Below are positions 15,634 through 23,417 of a DNA stretch of 48,629 nucleotides, in pieces. The notes under the pieces are model-generated. The model was not told the DNA's origin. It made no database searches and saw only the letters and a list, made by a program, of their open reading frames with translations. Every line of letters starts with the position of its first letter. Positions within the stretch are counted from its first letter, which is position 1. The position numbers were made by a program, and so were the translations under genes. Source of the DNA: an uncultured Prevotellaceae bacterium. GTDB taxonomy: Bacteria; Bacteroidota; Bacteroidia; Bacteroidales; Bacteroidaceae. The stretch spans positions 1 through 48,629 of the forward strand of contig ONFA01000030.1 of the NCBI GenBank assembly GCA_900316975.1, read 5' to 3'.

Positions 15634-17502
15634 ATGCGGATTGCCCGTACTATTATAGGATTGTTGTTTTTATGCATTTCTCTATCTTGCCTTGCCCAGA
15701 AAAACGCTCGGAGCAAAAAAGAGATGGAGAAAGTGCTTGTTGAGTTAGACAATGTCATCGCAAACAAGAACACCTACCAGAAAATTCGCCAAGCACGCGT
15801 TGACAGTTTGGAGCAGGTGGTCAATTCATGCGGCACTGATGCGTATGTGGAAAAATGCAAGGAGTTGTATGAGACCCTGTCAGACTTCGATGGAAGACTG
15901 GCTCTAAAAGTGTTGCACCGTATCGAGAAAACCGAAGAATACCAAAAGAACAAAAACCTGCAAGCATGGGTGAAACTCAATGCCTCCACCACCCAGCGCA
16001 TTATAGGACTATACTATATTGCCGACAACCTGACCGGAAGCATTGACCCGTCACAATTGTCGCTGGAAGAGAAGTTGCACTACTACCGTGTATGTCAAGA
16101 CAACTACGAGAAAGTCAGCAAATACATGTCTGACATCAGCATTTCGATGGATGAGGAGAAAAAGATGGTGACGTTCTATGACACCATCATCGCCCTGCTG
16201 CCCGAAGGCAACAAAAAAGACATCATCATGGCTGACAAGGAGGTTTACCTCAATCATCCCAAGAAGGCACTCCAGATACTTTCGGAGAGATTTCCCAAAG
16301 CCAAAGGAGGAGACCGAGACAAAATGTGCATCACATTGGCATCTGCCCACAAACTGCTGAACGATCGCCAAAGTTACATTTATTATCTTGCCACCGCAGC
16401 AGTCAACCACATCAAAAGCGGAAACACCATCGACGAAGCACTGCCAGACCTTGTGCATGCGCTTTATGAGGAAAACGACATCGACCGCGCCTACACCTAC
16501 CTGATGTGCATGATGGAGGATGCCAACACCTACCCCTCCAGAAGCCTCGCTGTCGATGTATCCAAATACTTCCCCCTCATCAATTCATCCTACAATTTCC
16601 ACAAGGCTTACCTCGCCTCTGCCAGCAAGGTGAAACGCAATTCACTCATCATCACCCTCACACTGCTGGCACTGGCATTGGGCGTAGCCTTCTTCCTCGG
16701 ATGGAAGCATAACCAGACAGCCGAAGAGAGAAGACGAGCCAACCAACTCCAGAAAGCACTCGACCAAGCAGCGATTGCCGACCGCATCAAGACCGTGTTC
16801 ATTCAGAACATGAGACACGAAATCCGCACGCCGCTCAACGCCATCATGGGATTCGCACAGTTGATGTCCAACGACCTCTCTGAAGAAGAGCGCGCCGCCT
16901 ATAACGGCTACATCCAAGAAAGTAACAACCAATTGCTTTCCACACTTGATGACATCATTGATGTCAGCAACATGGAGGTCGGAAACTTCAATTTCCATTT
17001 TGAAGAAATAGACTTAGACAAACTCTGTCAGGATTACTTGGAACATAACCGGGAAATACTGCCTTCAGGAGTAGAACTCATCTATATCCCTGCAGAGAAC
17101 GGCATGAAACTCAACTCCGACAAGAAACGCATCGGACAAGTTCTCCACAACCTCCTGTCCAACGCCTGCAAAAACACCACAAGCGGAAAAGTCACCCTCA
17201 GTACCATATACTACGAGGAAAGCGACAACATACAGTTTATCGTGACTGACACGGGAACAGGAGTGCCACCCGAGAAGGCCGATGTCATCTTCGAGCACTT
17301 CGAGAAACTCGACCATTACAGCCCCGGACTTGGATTGGGCCTCTATGTGTGCCGACTCATTGCACGTGCGTTAGGTGGCGACATTCATCTCAACACCCTC
17401 TACACAGAAGGGGCACAGTTTGTCTTCACCATCCCCAACCAAAACCTGCAACAAGAAGAGGAAGACATTGAGCATGAACTAATGCTCGGATTTGACTCAT
17501 AA
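15634..17502 (+). CDS. Membrane sensor histidine kinase with a periplasmic helical-repeat sensor
   Basis: 622 residues. A signal-anchor at residues 1-21 (MRIARTIIGLLFLCISLSCL) is followed by a periplasmic alpha-helical region of about 310 residues, TPR-like in pattern (LGIYYIADNL-type helices, KKALQILSERFPKA). A transmembrane helix is at about 336-357. The HisKA domain has the phosphoacceptor H395 in RHEIRTPLN. HATPase boxes are N (LHNLLSNACKN), G1 (VTDTGTGVPP), F (FEHFEK) and G2 (GLGLGLYVC). No receiver or DNA-binding domain is fused, and no response regulator is adjacent. The ATG at 15634 is preferred over the TTG at 15622 because it starts the signal-anchor. Confidence 0.88.
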   Translation: MRIARTIIGLLFLCISLSCLAQKNARSKKEMEKVLVELDNVIANKNTYQKIRQARVDSLEQVVNSCGTDAYVEKCKELYETLSDFDGRLALKVLHRIEKTEEYQKNKNLQAWVKLNASTTQRIIGLYYIADNLTGSIDPSQLSLEEKLHYYRVCQDNYEKVSKYMSDISISMDEEKKMVTFYDTIIALLPEGNKKDIIMADKEVYLNHPKKALQILSERFPKAKGGDRDKMCITLASAHKLLNDRQSYIYYLATAAVNHIKSGNTIDEALPDLVHALYEENDIDRAYTYLMCMMEDANTYPSRSLAVDVSKYFPLINSSYNFHKAYLASASKVKRNSLIITLTLLALALGVAFFLGWKHNQTAEERRRANQLQKALDQAAIADRIKTVFIQNMRHEIRTPLNAIMGFAQLMSNDLSEEERAAYNGYIQESNNQLLSTLDDIIDVSNMEVGNFNFHFEEIDLDKLCQDYLEHNREILPSGVELIYIPAENGMKLNSDKKRIGQVLHNLLSNACKNTTSGKVTLSTIYYEESDNIQFIVTDTGTGVPPEKADVIFEHFEKLDHYSPGLGLGLYVCRLIARALGGDIHLNTLYTEGAQFVFTIPNQNLQQEEEDIEHELMLGFDS

Positions 17503-17536
17503 TCCACGCATAACGAGACATTTCCGGTAAGAAAAG

Positions 17537-17977
17537 ATGAACCTGCGACGTACCACACACCTCTTAATCACAGCATTGCCCCGCGCTCTCCATCGACACG
17601 GGTTTGGAGTACAGTCGCCTTGGGCATACGAACTGATTCGCGACGTACTTTTCGAGCCACTCCCCTACTACGCTTACGAAGAGCAAAAACTCACCACCCC
17701 CATGCAACGGCAACTCTTCCGCATCCGCAACCACTATCCAGGAAAACCCATCATCATCATTGACGACAAAGGGGAGGAAGCCATCCGGCAATGCGAAGCC
17801 ACACTGCAAGGAGTCACACCCGACACCCTCCTGATCATTGAACACATCCACGATGAGAATGCAGAACTTTGGAATCATACCGTGCATGACCCAAGAGCCA
17901 TCATCACCTTCGACATGAGGCAACGAGGCTTGGTCTTTTTCGACAAAAAACGCATCAAACAGAATTACCTTCTATAA
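17537..17977 (+). CDS. Shortened SAM methyltransferase-like protein lacking the catalytic core
   Basis: 146 residues. The N-terminus (HRHGFGVQSPWAYELIRDVL, about 19-38) and the C-terminal strand (RQRGLVFFDKKRIKQNY) match the ends of a Bacteroidetes class I methyltransferase family of about 250 residues that starts with a HG.GVHSPF motif. The central part with the SAM-binding glycine motif (E/DxGxGxG) is missing; only a short IIIIDDKGEEAI segment remains. It may be a degenerate paralogue with a different role, or an inactive remnant. The reading frame is intact. It lies 34 bp after the kinase gene and 20 bp before the adenosyltransferase. The relationship is from memory of the motif. Confidence 0.65.
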   Translation: MNLRRTTHLLITALPRALHRHGFGVQSPWAYELIRDVLFEPLPYYAYEEQKLTTPMQRQLFRIRNHYPGKPIIIIDDKGEEAIRQCEATLQGVTPDTLLIIEHIHDENAELWNHTVHDPRAIITFDMRQRGLVFFDKKRIKQNYLL

Positions 17978-17997
17978 ACTTAAATTCTTTTATTCTT

Positions 17998-18540
17998 ATG
18001 AAAATATACACCCGCACAGGCGACCAAGGACAGACCTCCCTCGTCGGAGGACAGCGAGTCAGCAAAACATGCGCACGACTTGAGTCTTACGGAACCATCG
18101 ATGAACTCTGCTCACACATCGGATTGCTCATCACCTACTGCACCGACCCCCATGACCAGCGTTTCCTTACCGACATCCAACGCGCCCTCTTCAAAGTAGG
18201 GGGCTACCTTGCCACCGACACCAGCCAACGAGAAGTGCGCCCCACCAATATCGTCACTGCCGACATGGTGACCACCCTCGAACAGGAAATCGACCGCATC
18301 AATGCCACGTTGCCCCCCTTCCGTTGCTTCATCCTTCCCGGAGGGTGCCAGGCGGCCGCACAAAGCCATGTATGCCGCACAGTTTGCCGACGAGCAGAGC
18401 GTCGCATTCTTTCTCTCAGCGAAGAAGGCGCACAAGTTGATTCACAAGTAGTTGCCTACGTCAACCGACTCAGCGATTATCTCTTCGTATTGGCACGCAA
18501 ACTCAACTTGGATAAAAATCATCCCGAAATTATTTTGTAG
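17998..18540 (+). CDS. Cob(I)alamin/cob(I)yrinate adenosyltransferase, PduO type
   Basis: Transfers the 5'-deoxyadenosyl group from ATP to the cobalt of reduced corrinoids. 180 residues of the PduO/MMAB family: KIYTRTGDQGQTSLVGG (2-18) is the ATP-binding N-terminal motif, VSKTCARLESYGTIDELCSH contains the conserved R..YG.vDEL, and FILPGGCQAAAQSHVCRTVC-RRAER holds the conserved R-x3-RR.ER helix. The usual position 'LPGG S..AA.LH.AR' is present with Cys replacing Ser. It completes the cobalamin pathway encoded 9-28 kb downstream but is not in that cluster. Confidence 0.9.
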   Translation: MKIYTRTGDQGQTSLVGGQRVSKTCARLESYGTIDELCSHIGLLITYCTDPHDQRFLTDIQRALFKVGGYLATDTSQREVRPTNIVTADMVTTLEQEIDRINATLPPFRCFILPGGCQAAAQSHVCRTVCRRAERRILSLSEEGAQVDSQVVAYVNRLSDYLFVLARKLNLDKNHPEIIL

Positions 18541-18564
18541 TAAAAAAAATAAGTTGTACTTTTG
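18534..18564 (+). promoter_or_regulatory. Promoter of the DUF2795 gene
   Basis: -33 TTTG (18534-18537), 19-bp spacer, -7 TACTTTTG (18557-18564): an exact consensus. It overlaps the last codons of the adenosyltransferase gene and lies 28 bp before the ATG at 18593. Confidence 0.75.
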
Positions 18565-18592
18565 CACCCCAAAACAAATAAACACTAAAACT

Positions 18593-18814
18593 ATGTATTG
18601 GACACTCGAATTAGCCTCAAAATTGGAAGACGCTCCTTGGCCAGCAACCAAAGAGGAGTTAATTGACTATGCCACACGCTCTGGTGCGCCTCTCGAAGTG
18701 ATTGAAAACCTCGAAGAAATCGAGGACGAAGGTGACATATACGAATCCATCGAAGAAATCTGGCCCGACTACCCATCAAAGGAAGACTTCCTGTGGGACG
18801 AGGAGGAGTATTAG
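18593..18814 (+). CDS. DUF2795 family protein, 73 residues
   Basis: Small acidic cytoplasmic protein, MYWTLELASKLEDAPWPATK ... EEIWPDYPSKEDFLWDEEEY in composition, matching the DUF2795 pattern (APWPATKEELIDYA, GAPLEVIENL). The family is widespread in Bacteroidetes; its function is unknown. The start at 18593 follows its own consensus promoter; the long in-frame extension to 18452 overlaps the adenosyltransferase gene and is not used. Its last codons are duplicated in the tandem repeat that follows. Confidence 0.85.
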   Translation: MYWTLELASKLEDAPWPATKEELIDYATRSGAPLEVIENLEEIEDEGDIYESIEEIWPDYPSKEDFLWDEEEY

Positions 18815-19095
18815 ACTGAGTGTCTAATACGACGACTCGGGGTGCAGTGCTCGGCTGTTGGGAGGGCAACGAAGGAAGACCGAACAGACTGACGCAAAGC
18901 ACAAAGGTGGATCAGGAGGAGTATTAGACTGAATGTCTAATACGACGACTCGGGGTGCAGTGCTCGGCTGTTGGGAGGGCAACGAAGGAAGACCGAACCA
19001 ACTGACGCAAAGCACAAAGGTGGATCAGGAGGACGACGACTCGGGGTGCAGTGCTCGGCTGTTGGAAGGGCGACGAAGGAAGACCGAACAAACGT
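18804..19095. repeat. 113-bp tandem repeat after the DUF2795 gene (2.7 copies)
   Basis: The unit begins in the last codons of the DUF2795 gene (GAGGAGTATTAGACTG) and includes a 9-bp hairpin GTATTAGAC/GTCTAATAC. Copy 1 starts near 18804 and copy 2 near 18917 (period 113, few differences). The third copy (from about 19030) lacks the 22-bp hairpin and is cut short at 19090. Minus-strand frames here (repeating LCVS.FGLPSLPSQQPSTAPR) exist only because of the repeat. No gene is called in this stretch. Confidence 0.85.
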
Positions 19096-19150
19096 AATAA
19101 CTAAGGGCGGGATAAGCAAAGGTTGTTTGCTTATCCCGCCCTTAGTTATT
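19096..19150. terminator. Bidirectional terminator, perfect 25-bp stem
   Basis: 19096-19120 and 19126-19150 are perfect inverted repeats with a 5-nt loop; core AAGGGCGGGATAAGC. It separates the plus-strand unit from the minus-strand regulator ending at 19170. Confidence 0.85.
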
Positions 19151-19169
19151 TGGCATATTGAAGAGAAGC

Positions 19170-20330
19170 CTATTCTTCCATGCTCACTTGTGCCAACCAC
19201 TTGCTGACGCTAACACCTTTGCAAGAGACAAAGGCACGTGAGAAAGTGTTGTAACTACTGAAACCACTGTCGGTTGACAACTGCTGAAGTGTGGGGGGGG
19301 TAATTTTTTCTCTCAATGCTTTTCGGTAGAGCGACTGGAAATAGTCAATTCGCAACTTATTAATATATGTATAATAGGTGATACCCTGCGAGGCGAAGTA
19401 GAGGCTCAAGTAGGTGCGGTTGGTGTGGCAGGCCTGCGCCACGGTGTTGAGCGACAGGTCATGCTGCAGATAGAGTTGCGTGGCCTCACAGTGCTTCTGC
19501 AACAGTGCGCCTATCTTGATAATGATGATGTCATTTTTTGAGATAGGGGCGATTGGAGTATTCTCTGTTCCCCCAGACTCCACTTCTGTCTCTTCTTGCA
19601 TCTCCGCCTCCAGCGTCTCTTCAGCCAACGGCTCCAACACCTGTTGGTGGTCAATATACAAGACAATAATCCCAATGAATATTGTGTCGGCAACGTGGAA
19701 GACGTATGAGTATGCCATGATGACGTGTATGTCGCTTTGGCTCATCATCAGCAGATAGTTGACGAGGGAGAGCGCCATGACACACAGAATGATCCAACTC
19801 CAAGTGAGGTCCTTATGCTCCAAGTCTGCATAGTTGTCGGCAAGGAAACGGTGATAGGTGATTTTTGCCCTGATGTACCAGACGATGCAAGTGGCCAGTT
19901 CAGTCAGATACAGAGCGTACATCGCCCACGTCCACCACGTCTGTCTGGTGAGCAGCCACCCCATCAGGGGCAACACCGCAATCACGCAGAACCACCACAG
20001 CCGATTGTCCCAGCGCCGACGGTCTTGAAGTGTTTCGAGCATGAAGCACAACATCGTGGGGAGATACAGCACCATGTCAATCGTGACAGACGCCATCTGC
20101 TGAAGTTGCGGGTCGTCGGCAAACCACAAGACGAGTGGAATGTTTGCCAAATAGGTAAAAACACTGATGAGTATCGCCCAGCCTGCCTTACGCCGCAGTC
20201 GCTGATCGGTGACAAGTTCGCGTCCGAAAGCATTACGCTTCGACACCAACAGATAGATTGCCATCGCCACCAAGATGGTCATCATCACCACGAAGTGAAT
20301 CAAGTACTGGTAAAACTCTATGTCTGTCAT
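19170..20330 (-). CDS. Membrane-bound AraC-family transcriptional regulator
   Basis: 386 residues. The first 250 hold about six or seven hydrophobic helices (FVVMMTILVAMAIYLLV, LISVFTYLANIPLVLWF, LWWFCVIAVLPLMGWLL, and others), so the protein sits in the inner membrane. An acidic linker follows (LEAEMQEETEVESGG, about 245-265). The C-terminal ~100 residues are an AraC/XylS helix-turn-helix domain (SLNTVAQACHTNRTYLSLYF and DSGFSSYNTFSRAFVSCKGV). This layout is common in Prevotella and Bacteroides. It is divergent from the glycine-rich protein genes; an 18-bp direct repeat with 22-bp period lies between them and is a candidate binding site. Confidence 0.88.
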   Translation of the reverse strand: MTDIEFYQYLIHFVVMMTILVAMAIYLLVSKRNAFGRELVTDQRLRRKAGWAILISVFTYLANIPLVLWFADDPQLQQMASVTIDMVLYLPTMLCFMLETLQDRRRWDNRLWWFCVIAVLPLMGWLLTRQTWWTWAMYALYLTELATCIVWYIRAKITYHRFLADNYADLEHKDLTWSWIILCVMALSLVNYLLMMSQSDIHVIMAYSYVFHVADTIFIGIIVLYIDHQQVLEPLAEETLEAEMQEETEVESGGTENTPIAPISKNDIIIIKIGALLQKHCEATQLYLQHDLSLNTVAQACHTNRTYLSLYFASQGITYYTYINKLRIDYFQSLYRKALREKITPPTLQQLSTDSGFSSYNTFSRAFVSCKGVSVSKWLAQVSMEE

Positions 20331-20353
20331 ATCAATATTTATTAAAATTTCGG

Positions 20354-20426
20354 ATGTTTTATTTCTTTGGAGTTAGTTATAAGGAGTTATCGCTCCGCTC
20401 AGGAGTTAAAAGCCGATACTCTGACA
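20354..20426. repeat. Dispersed 73-76 bp repeat, copy 1
   Basis: Almost identical, in reverse complement, to 27821-27896 upstream of cobS. Shared core: TTTATTTCTTTGGAGTTA, GGAGTTATCGCTCCGCTC, and AGCCGATACTCTGACA. The two copies differ mainly in the number of GGAGTTA-type units. It lies just upstream of the AraC regulator gene. Confidence 0.85.
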
Positions 20427-20597
20427 TTAACCCTAACCCTAACTTCTCTCCCCTAAACAGGGGAGTTGGAGGGGTCTATCACATTTGGCTTTAACTTCTC
20501 TAACTCCTCTAACTCCAAAGAAGTTGAGCAACTTGCGAAACTTGAGTCAATATTATTATATGTATATATAATCACCGTCCCTCGATCGTTTTCCGTA
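20427..20597. other. Non-coding stretch with repeat remnants
   Basis: Contains TAACCCTAACCCTAAC, an 18-bp inverted repeat CTCCCCTAAACAGGGGAG (20448-20465) like the arms of the elements in queA and cobQ, and TAACTCC repeats (20492-20520). No gene seen. Confidence 0.6.
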
Positions 20598-20605
20598 CAA
20601 AGTTA
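20598..20605 (-). promoter_or_regulatory. -7 element for the AraC-type regulator
   Basis: TAACTTTG on the minus strand fits TAnnTTTG, 267 bp upstream of the regulator ATG. If used, the leader would carry the dispersed repeat. Confidence 0.4.
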
Positions 20606-20663
20606 GCAAAAATTTCGGAAAGTGTACTCCAAAAAGATTCAAAAAGTGAGAAAGCCACATTGC

Positions 20664-20703
20664 AAGTTGTCAAAGAAACAATTCTAAGTTGTCAAAGAAA
20701 CAA
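20664..20703. promoter_or_regulatory. Candidate operator: two 18-bp direct repeats, 22-bp period
   Basis: AAGTTGTCAAAGAAACAA occurs at 20664-20681 and 20686-20703, in phase with about two helical turns. It lies between the divergent regulator and glycine-rich protein genes, about 90 bp upstream of the latter's -7 element. AraC-type proteins typically bind such direct repeats. Confidence 0.55.
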
Positions 20704-20793
20704 AATCCTATCACTCAAACAAATTGCCTCTCATTTGTCACATTTTATTTCGTCCGTCACTCACAACAGATGGGCCTTTCCCGAAAAAGATTG

Positions 20794-20801
20794 TACCTTT
20801 G
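20794..20801 (+). promoter_or_regulatory. -7 element for the glycine-rich protein operon
   Basis: TACCTTTG fits TAnnTTTG, 123 bp upstream of the ATG at 20925, leaving an AT-rich leader of about 115 nt. No good TTTG at -33, which suits an activator-dependent promoter. Confidence 0.5.
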
Positions 20802-20924
20802 TCAGCAAAAATCGATACTAAGTGAAACTTTGTAGAACACTTTATAAAACAAAAATCTTGTACACGTACACTCTCAAATTAAAACAAAATCTTTATTATT
20901 AACATTTTAATTTAAATTTAATTT

Positions 20925-23228
20925 ATGAAGAAAAGAAAACTACTCATCACAGCGCTTGCCCTATCGTTGGGATGCCTCACTGGCGGCAGCGGGGCCATGG
21001 CGCAAGTAAGCAGTTGGGAAGCAGTCTACACGCAGACGCAGACCAGTTCGGACAGTTGGACGAAACTGAGCGTAGGCTCTACTTCGGGACAAACCTTAGG
21101 TTCAGGAGGCACTACGACGTATTATTACATCGACCGAAGCCTCAATTTCACGAATTCTAATCCTGGCGGCAGCGGACTGAAAATTCAGGGTACGGTGTAT
21201 CTCTATCTGCCTGCAGGCGTGAACATCACCTGTGTGGGAGCCAACGCTAACGGTGCAACGGGTGCCGGTGCCGGTATCGAGCTGACTGAAGGCAACACAC
21301 TCTACATCATCGGCGGCGGCAATGGCGCCACAGTGACTGCCAAGGGCGGTAATGCTGCCAACGGTGGCAATGGCGCCCGTGGTGTCAACGCTACCTTAGA
21401 ATATGATGAAAAGATTCTGCCGGGCTCGGGTGGCAATGGCGGTAACGGCGGCGGTGGTGCCGGTGCCGGTATCGGCACACGCGGAGGCAATGGCGGTGCC
21501 GGTGGTGCTGGTGCTACTGCTAATTCGACTGAGAATGAGGGTACAAACCACGGCGTAGATGGCAATGCTGGTTCCGCTGGTTATACCGCTGGCAACATGG
21601 GTGAATTCTATGTTGAAAATACCAATGGTATCACGGTAACTGCAACGGGTGGCAGCGCAGCAACCAGCGGCGGTGCCGGTGGCGATCGTGGTTGGAATGC
21701 TGCCCAAGATCCTTATAACCAGTATACTGCTTCCGGCGGCGGTGGCGGCGGAGCCGGTGGCTTCGGCGGCGCAGCTGCTAACATCGGTACGGGTGGCCCC
21801 GGCGGTGGCGGCGGTGGCGGCGGTGCCGCAGGTAACAGTGCATGGGCGGGTTATGATTTCTACCGTGTAGGAGCAGGCGGTGGCAAGGGCGGTCGCAATG
21901 CTGATGGCAATTATGCTTCTGACGGTGTGACGAGTGAATTAACAAGTATGCATGATGCTGAATTGAAAGCAGGATTCGACAGTGATGATTCATATACTGA
22001 TAAAGGATGGGAATCTGGTAATGGCATGCACGATGGCGGCTCTGGTGGCGTCACCGGCTCAGCCAGTTCATCTAAATTAGCGATCTCTGGCGATGAAGCC
22101 AAGAAGGAGTACAACATCACGTTCACGCCTGTAAAAACGAACATTAACGGTAAAACTGGCGCTTCTTTGAATCCTTTAACCGTGCAATATTCTCCTTCAA
22201 CTGGCACCACGGTCATCTTCCCGAAGAACAAAGACGGTTACCAGTGGGCACTGCTCACCTACGGTAAGGACTGCACCGCAAATGGCGGGACGGCCAGCAT
22301 TTTCACTCAAGCGACGAAGACATTCTTCGGAGGCAATTATGACGAAGAGTCCTATCGTACCGAACTGCTCAACGATGTCTATGGCGACCTGGACTTCATC
22401 GAAGTGGCAACCACCTGTACACTCGCAAATTCGGGCAACAACACGGAGGTGCTCACGGACTTCTTCTATAATGAGGCTATCACTTCGCAGAAGTACCCAG
22501 TAACAGTCAGACTCAAGGACCGCACGCTCTATCAGGACAACCACTGGAACACCCTCTGTCTGCCGTTCGACATGACTCCTTCTCAGTTTAACATTTCTAT
22601 TCTGCAGGGAGCCATTATAAAGGAGATGAACACAACCGCTACTGGCTACTATCCTGATGGAACCCTAATACCCGATGCAATGTTTAGGAAAGAGGGGCCT
22701 GTGCTCTACTTCAAGTTTGACGATGTTAACGCCAGTACCAATGGCCTTCAGGCTGGCAAGCCTTACTTGGTGAAGTGGACATCAGGCAGTAACTTTGTAG
22801 ACAACACCAAGACTGGCAACACTCGTCATGACCTGGATTTCTACAATGTAACTGTAACAAAACTTGCTCCTCAAGCGTCGAATGGCAATGGCATCACTTT
22901 CCAAGGCACGTTCTCGTCATCTGAAACGCTGTCGGCTGGCGACAAGACGAAGTTAATGCTGGGTTCTGACGACAAACTCTACTATCCCTCAAAGAACATC
23001 AACGTAGGTGCCTGCCGTGGCTATTTTATCATCCCAGCAGCTGCTGCTGACGCTGCACCTCGGCTTGTGATAGATTTCGACGATGAAATGGCAACCAGCA
23101 TTCAGACACTGAACGCCGCTGGCGAAAACCAGGATGACGCTCCCGTCTATAACCTTCAGGGTCAACGCCTCAGTGCTCCGCAGAAGGGCATCAACATCGT
23201 GAATGGTAAAAAAGTATTTGTAAAATAA
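20925..23228 (+). CDS. Secreted glycine-rich protein 1
   Basis: 767 residues. Signal peptide about 1-26 (cleavage after AMA). A beta-rich region (about 27-100; TTTYYYIDRSLNFTN, GTVYLYLPAGVNIT) precedes a domain of about 280 residues (about 105-385) that is extremely rich in Gly with Ala, Asn and Thr, in GGx repeats (GGNGGNGGGGAGAGIGT, GGPGGGGGGGGAAGN). The C-terminal half is ordinary beta-rich protein with the motif DRTLYQDNHWNTLCLPF (near 530-546), shared with the second protein. It ends VYNLQGQRLSAPQKG-IN..NGKKVFVK, a tail that may serve in sorting or anchoring. Not recognised as an enzyme; a surface or matrix protein is likely. First gene of a three-gene unit. Confidence 0.82.
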   Translation: MKKRKLLITALALSLGCLTGGSGAMAQVSSWEAVYTQTQTSSDSWTKLSVGSTSGQTLGSGGTTTYYYIDRSLNFTNSNPGGSGLKIQGTVYLYLPAGVNITCVGANANGATGAGAGIELTEGNTLYIIGGGNGATVTAKGGNAANGGNGARGVNATLEYDEKILPGSGGNGGNGGGGAGAGIGTRGGNGGAGGAGATANSTENEGTNHGVDGNAGSAGYTAGNMGEFYVENTNGITVTATGGSAATSGGAGGDRGWNAAQDPYNQYTASGGGGGGAGGFGGAAANIGTGGPGGGGGGGGAAGNSAWAGYDFYRVGAGGGKGGRNADGNYASDGVTSELTSMHDAELKAGFDSDDSYTDKGWESGNGMHDGGSGGVTGSASSSKLAISGDEAKKEYNITFTPVKTNINGKTGASLNPLTVQYSPSTGTTVIFPKNKDGYQWALLTYGKDCTANGGTASIFTQATKTFFGGNYDEESYRTELLNDVYGDLDFIEVATTCTLANSGNNTEVLTDFFYNEAITSQKYPVTVRLKDRTLYQDNHWNTLCLPFDMTPSQFNISILQGAIIKEMNTTATGYYPDGTLIPDAMFRKEGPVLYFKFDDVNASTNGLQAGKPYLVKWTSGSNFVDNTKTGNTRHDLDFYNVTVTKLAPQASNGNGITFQGTFSSSETLSAGDKTKLMLGSDDKLYYPSKNINVGACRGYFIIPAAAADAAPRLVIDFDDEMATSIQTLNAAGENQDDAPVYNLQGQRLSAPQKGINIVNGKKVFVK

Positions 23229-23245
23229 TTATTTCTTATAAAACA

Positions 23246-23398
23246 ATGAATAGAACAATGAAAAAGAGTTATGTAGCACCCACCATGGAGGTGGTTTCTG
23301 TGCTGATGGCACAGATGATTTCCGCAAGCAAAGGCATAAGTTCGAATGTGGAATTTGAATATGGAGGAGAGACCCCAGAAGATTTCATTATCCGTTAA
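23246..23398 (+). CDS. Small 50-residue peptide gene between the glycine-rich protein genes
   Basis: ATG at 23246 (MNRTMKKSYVAPTMEVVSVL...) to TAA at 23396-23398; a second ATG at 23258 (MKKSYVAPTMEVV) is the likelier true start by comparison with similar Bacteroidales peptides, which begin MKK.Y..P..EVV. The middle is hydrophobic (VVSVLMAQMISAS), followed by an acidic Gly-containing tail (VEFEYGGETPEDFIIR). It lies 17 bp after glycine-rich protein 1 and 19 bp before the start of protein 2, so it is translated within the operon. It has no cleavable signal peptide of normal form. Function unknown; a precursor or leader-type peptide is possible. Confidence 0.7.
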   Translation: MNRTMKKSYVAPTMEVVSVLMAQMISASKGISSNVEFEYGGETPEDFIIR

Positions 23399-23417
23399 TA
23401 TAATAATCTATAAAAGA

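Noticed and set aside
18591..19200. Minus-strand frames with repeated LCVSxFGLPSLPSQQ segments
   Set aside because: They exist only because the 113-bp repeat lacks stops in that direction; no start signal or promoter.
20431..20442. Telomere-like CCCTAA repeats
   Set aside because: Only about two and a half units (TAACCCTAACCCTAAC), not a tandem array; likely part of degenerate repeat debris.
20448..20465. CTCCCCTAAACAGGGGAG as a terminator of the AraC-type gene or of the glycine-rich operon
   Set aside because: It lies upstream of both genes and has no T run on either strand; better read as a remnant of the palindromic family.
21302..22000. Antisense Pro-rich frames opposite the glycine-rich genes
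   Set aside because: Gly codons GGN read in reverse give Pro/Ala/Thr; these frames are a composition effect.
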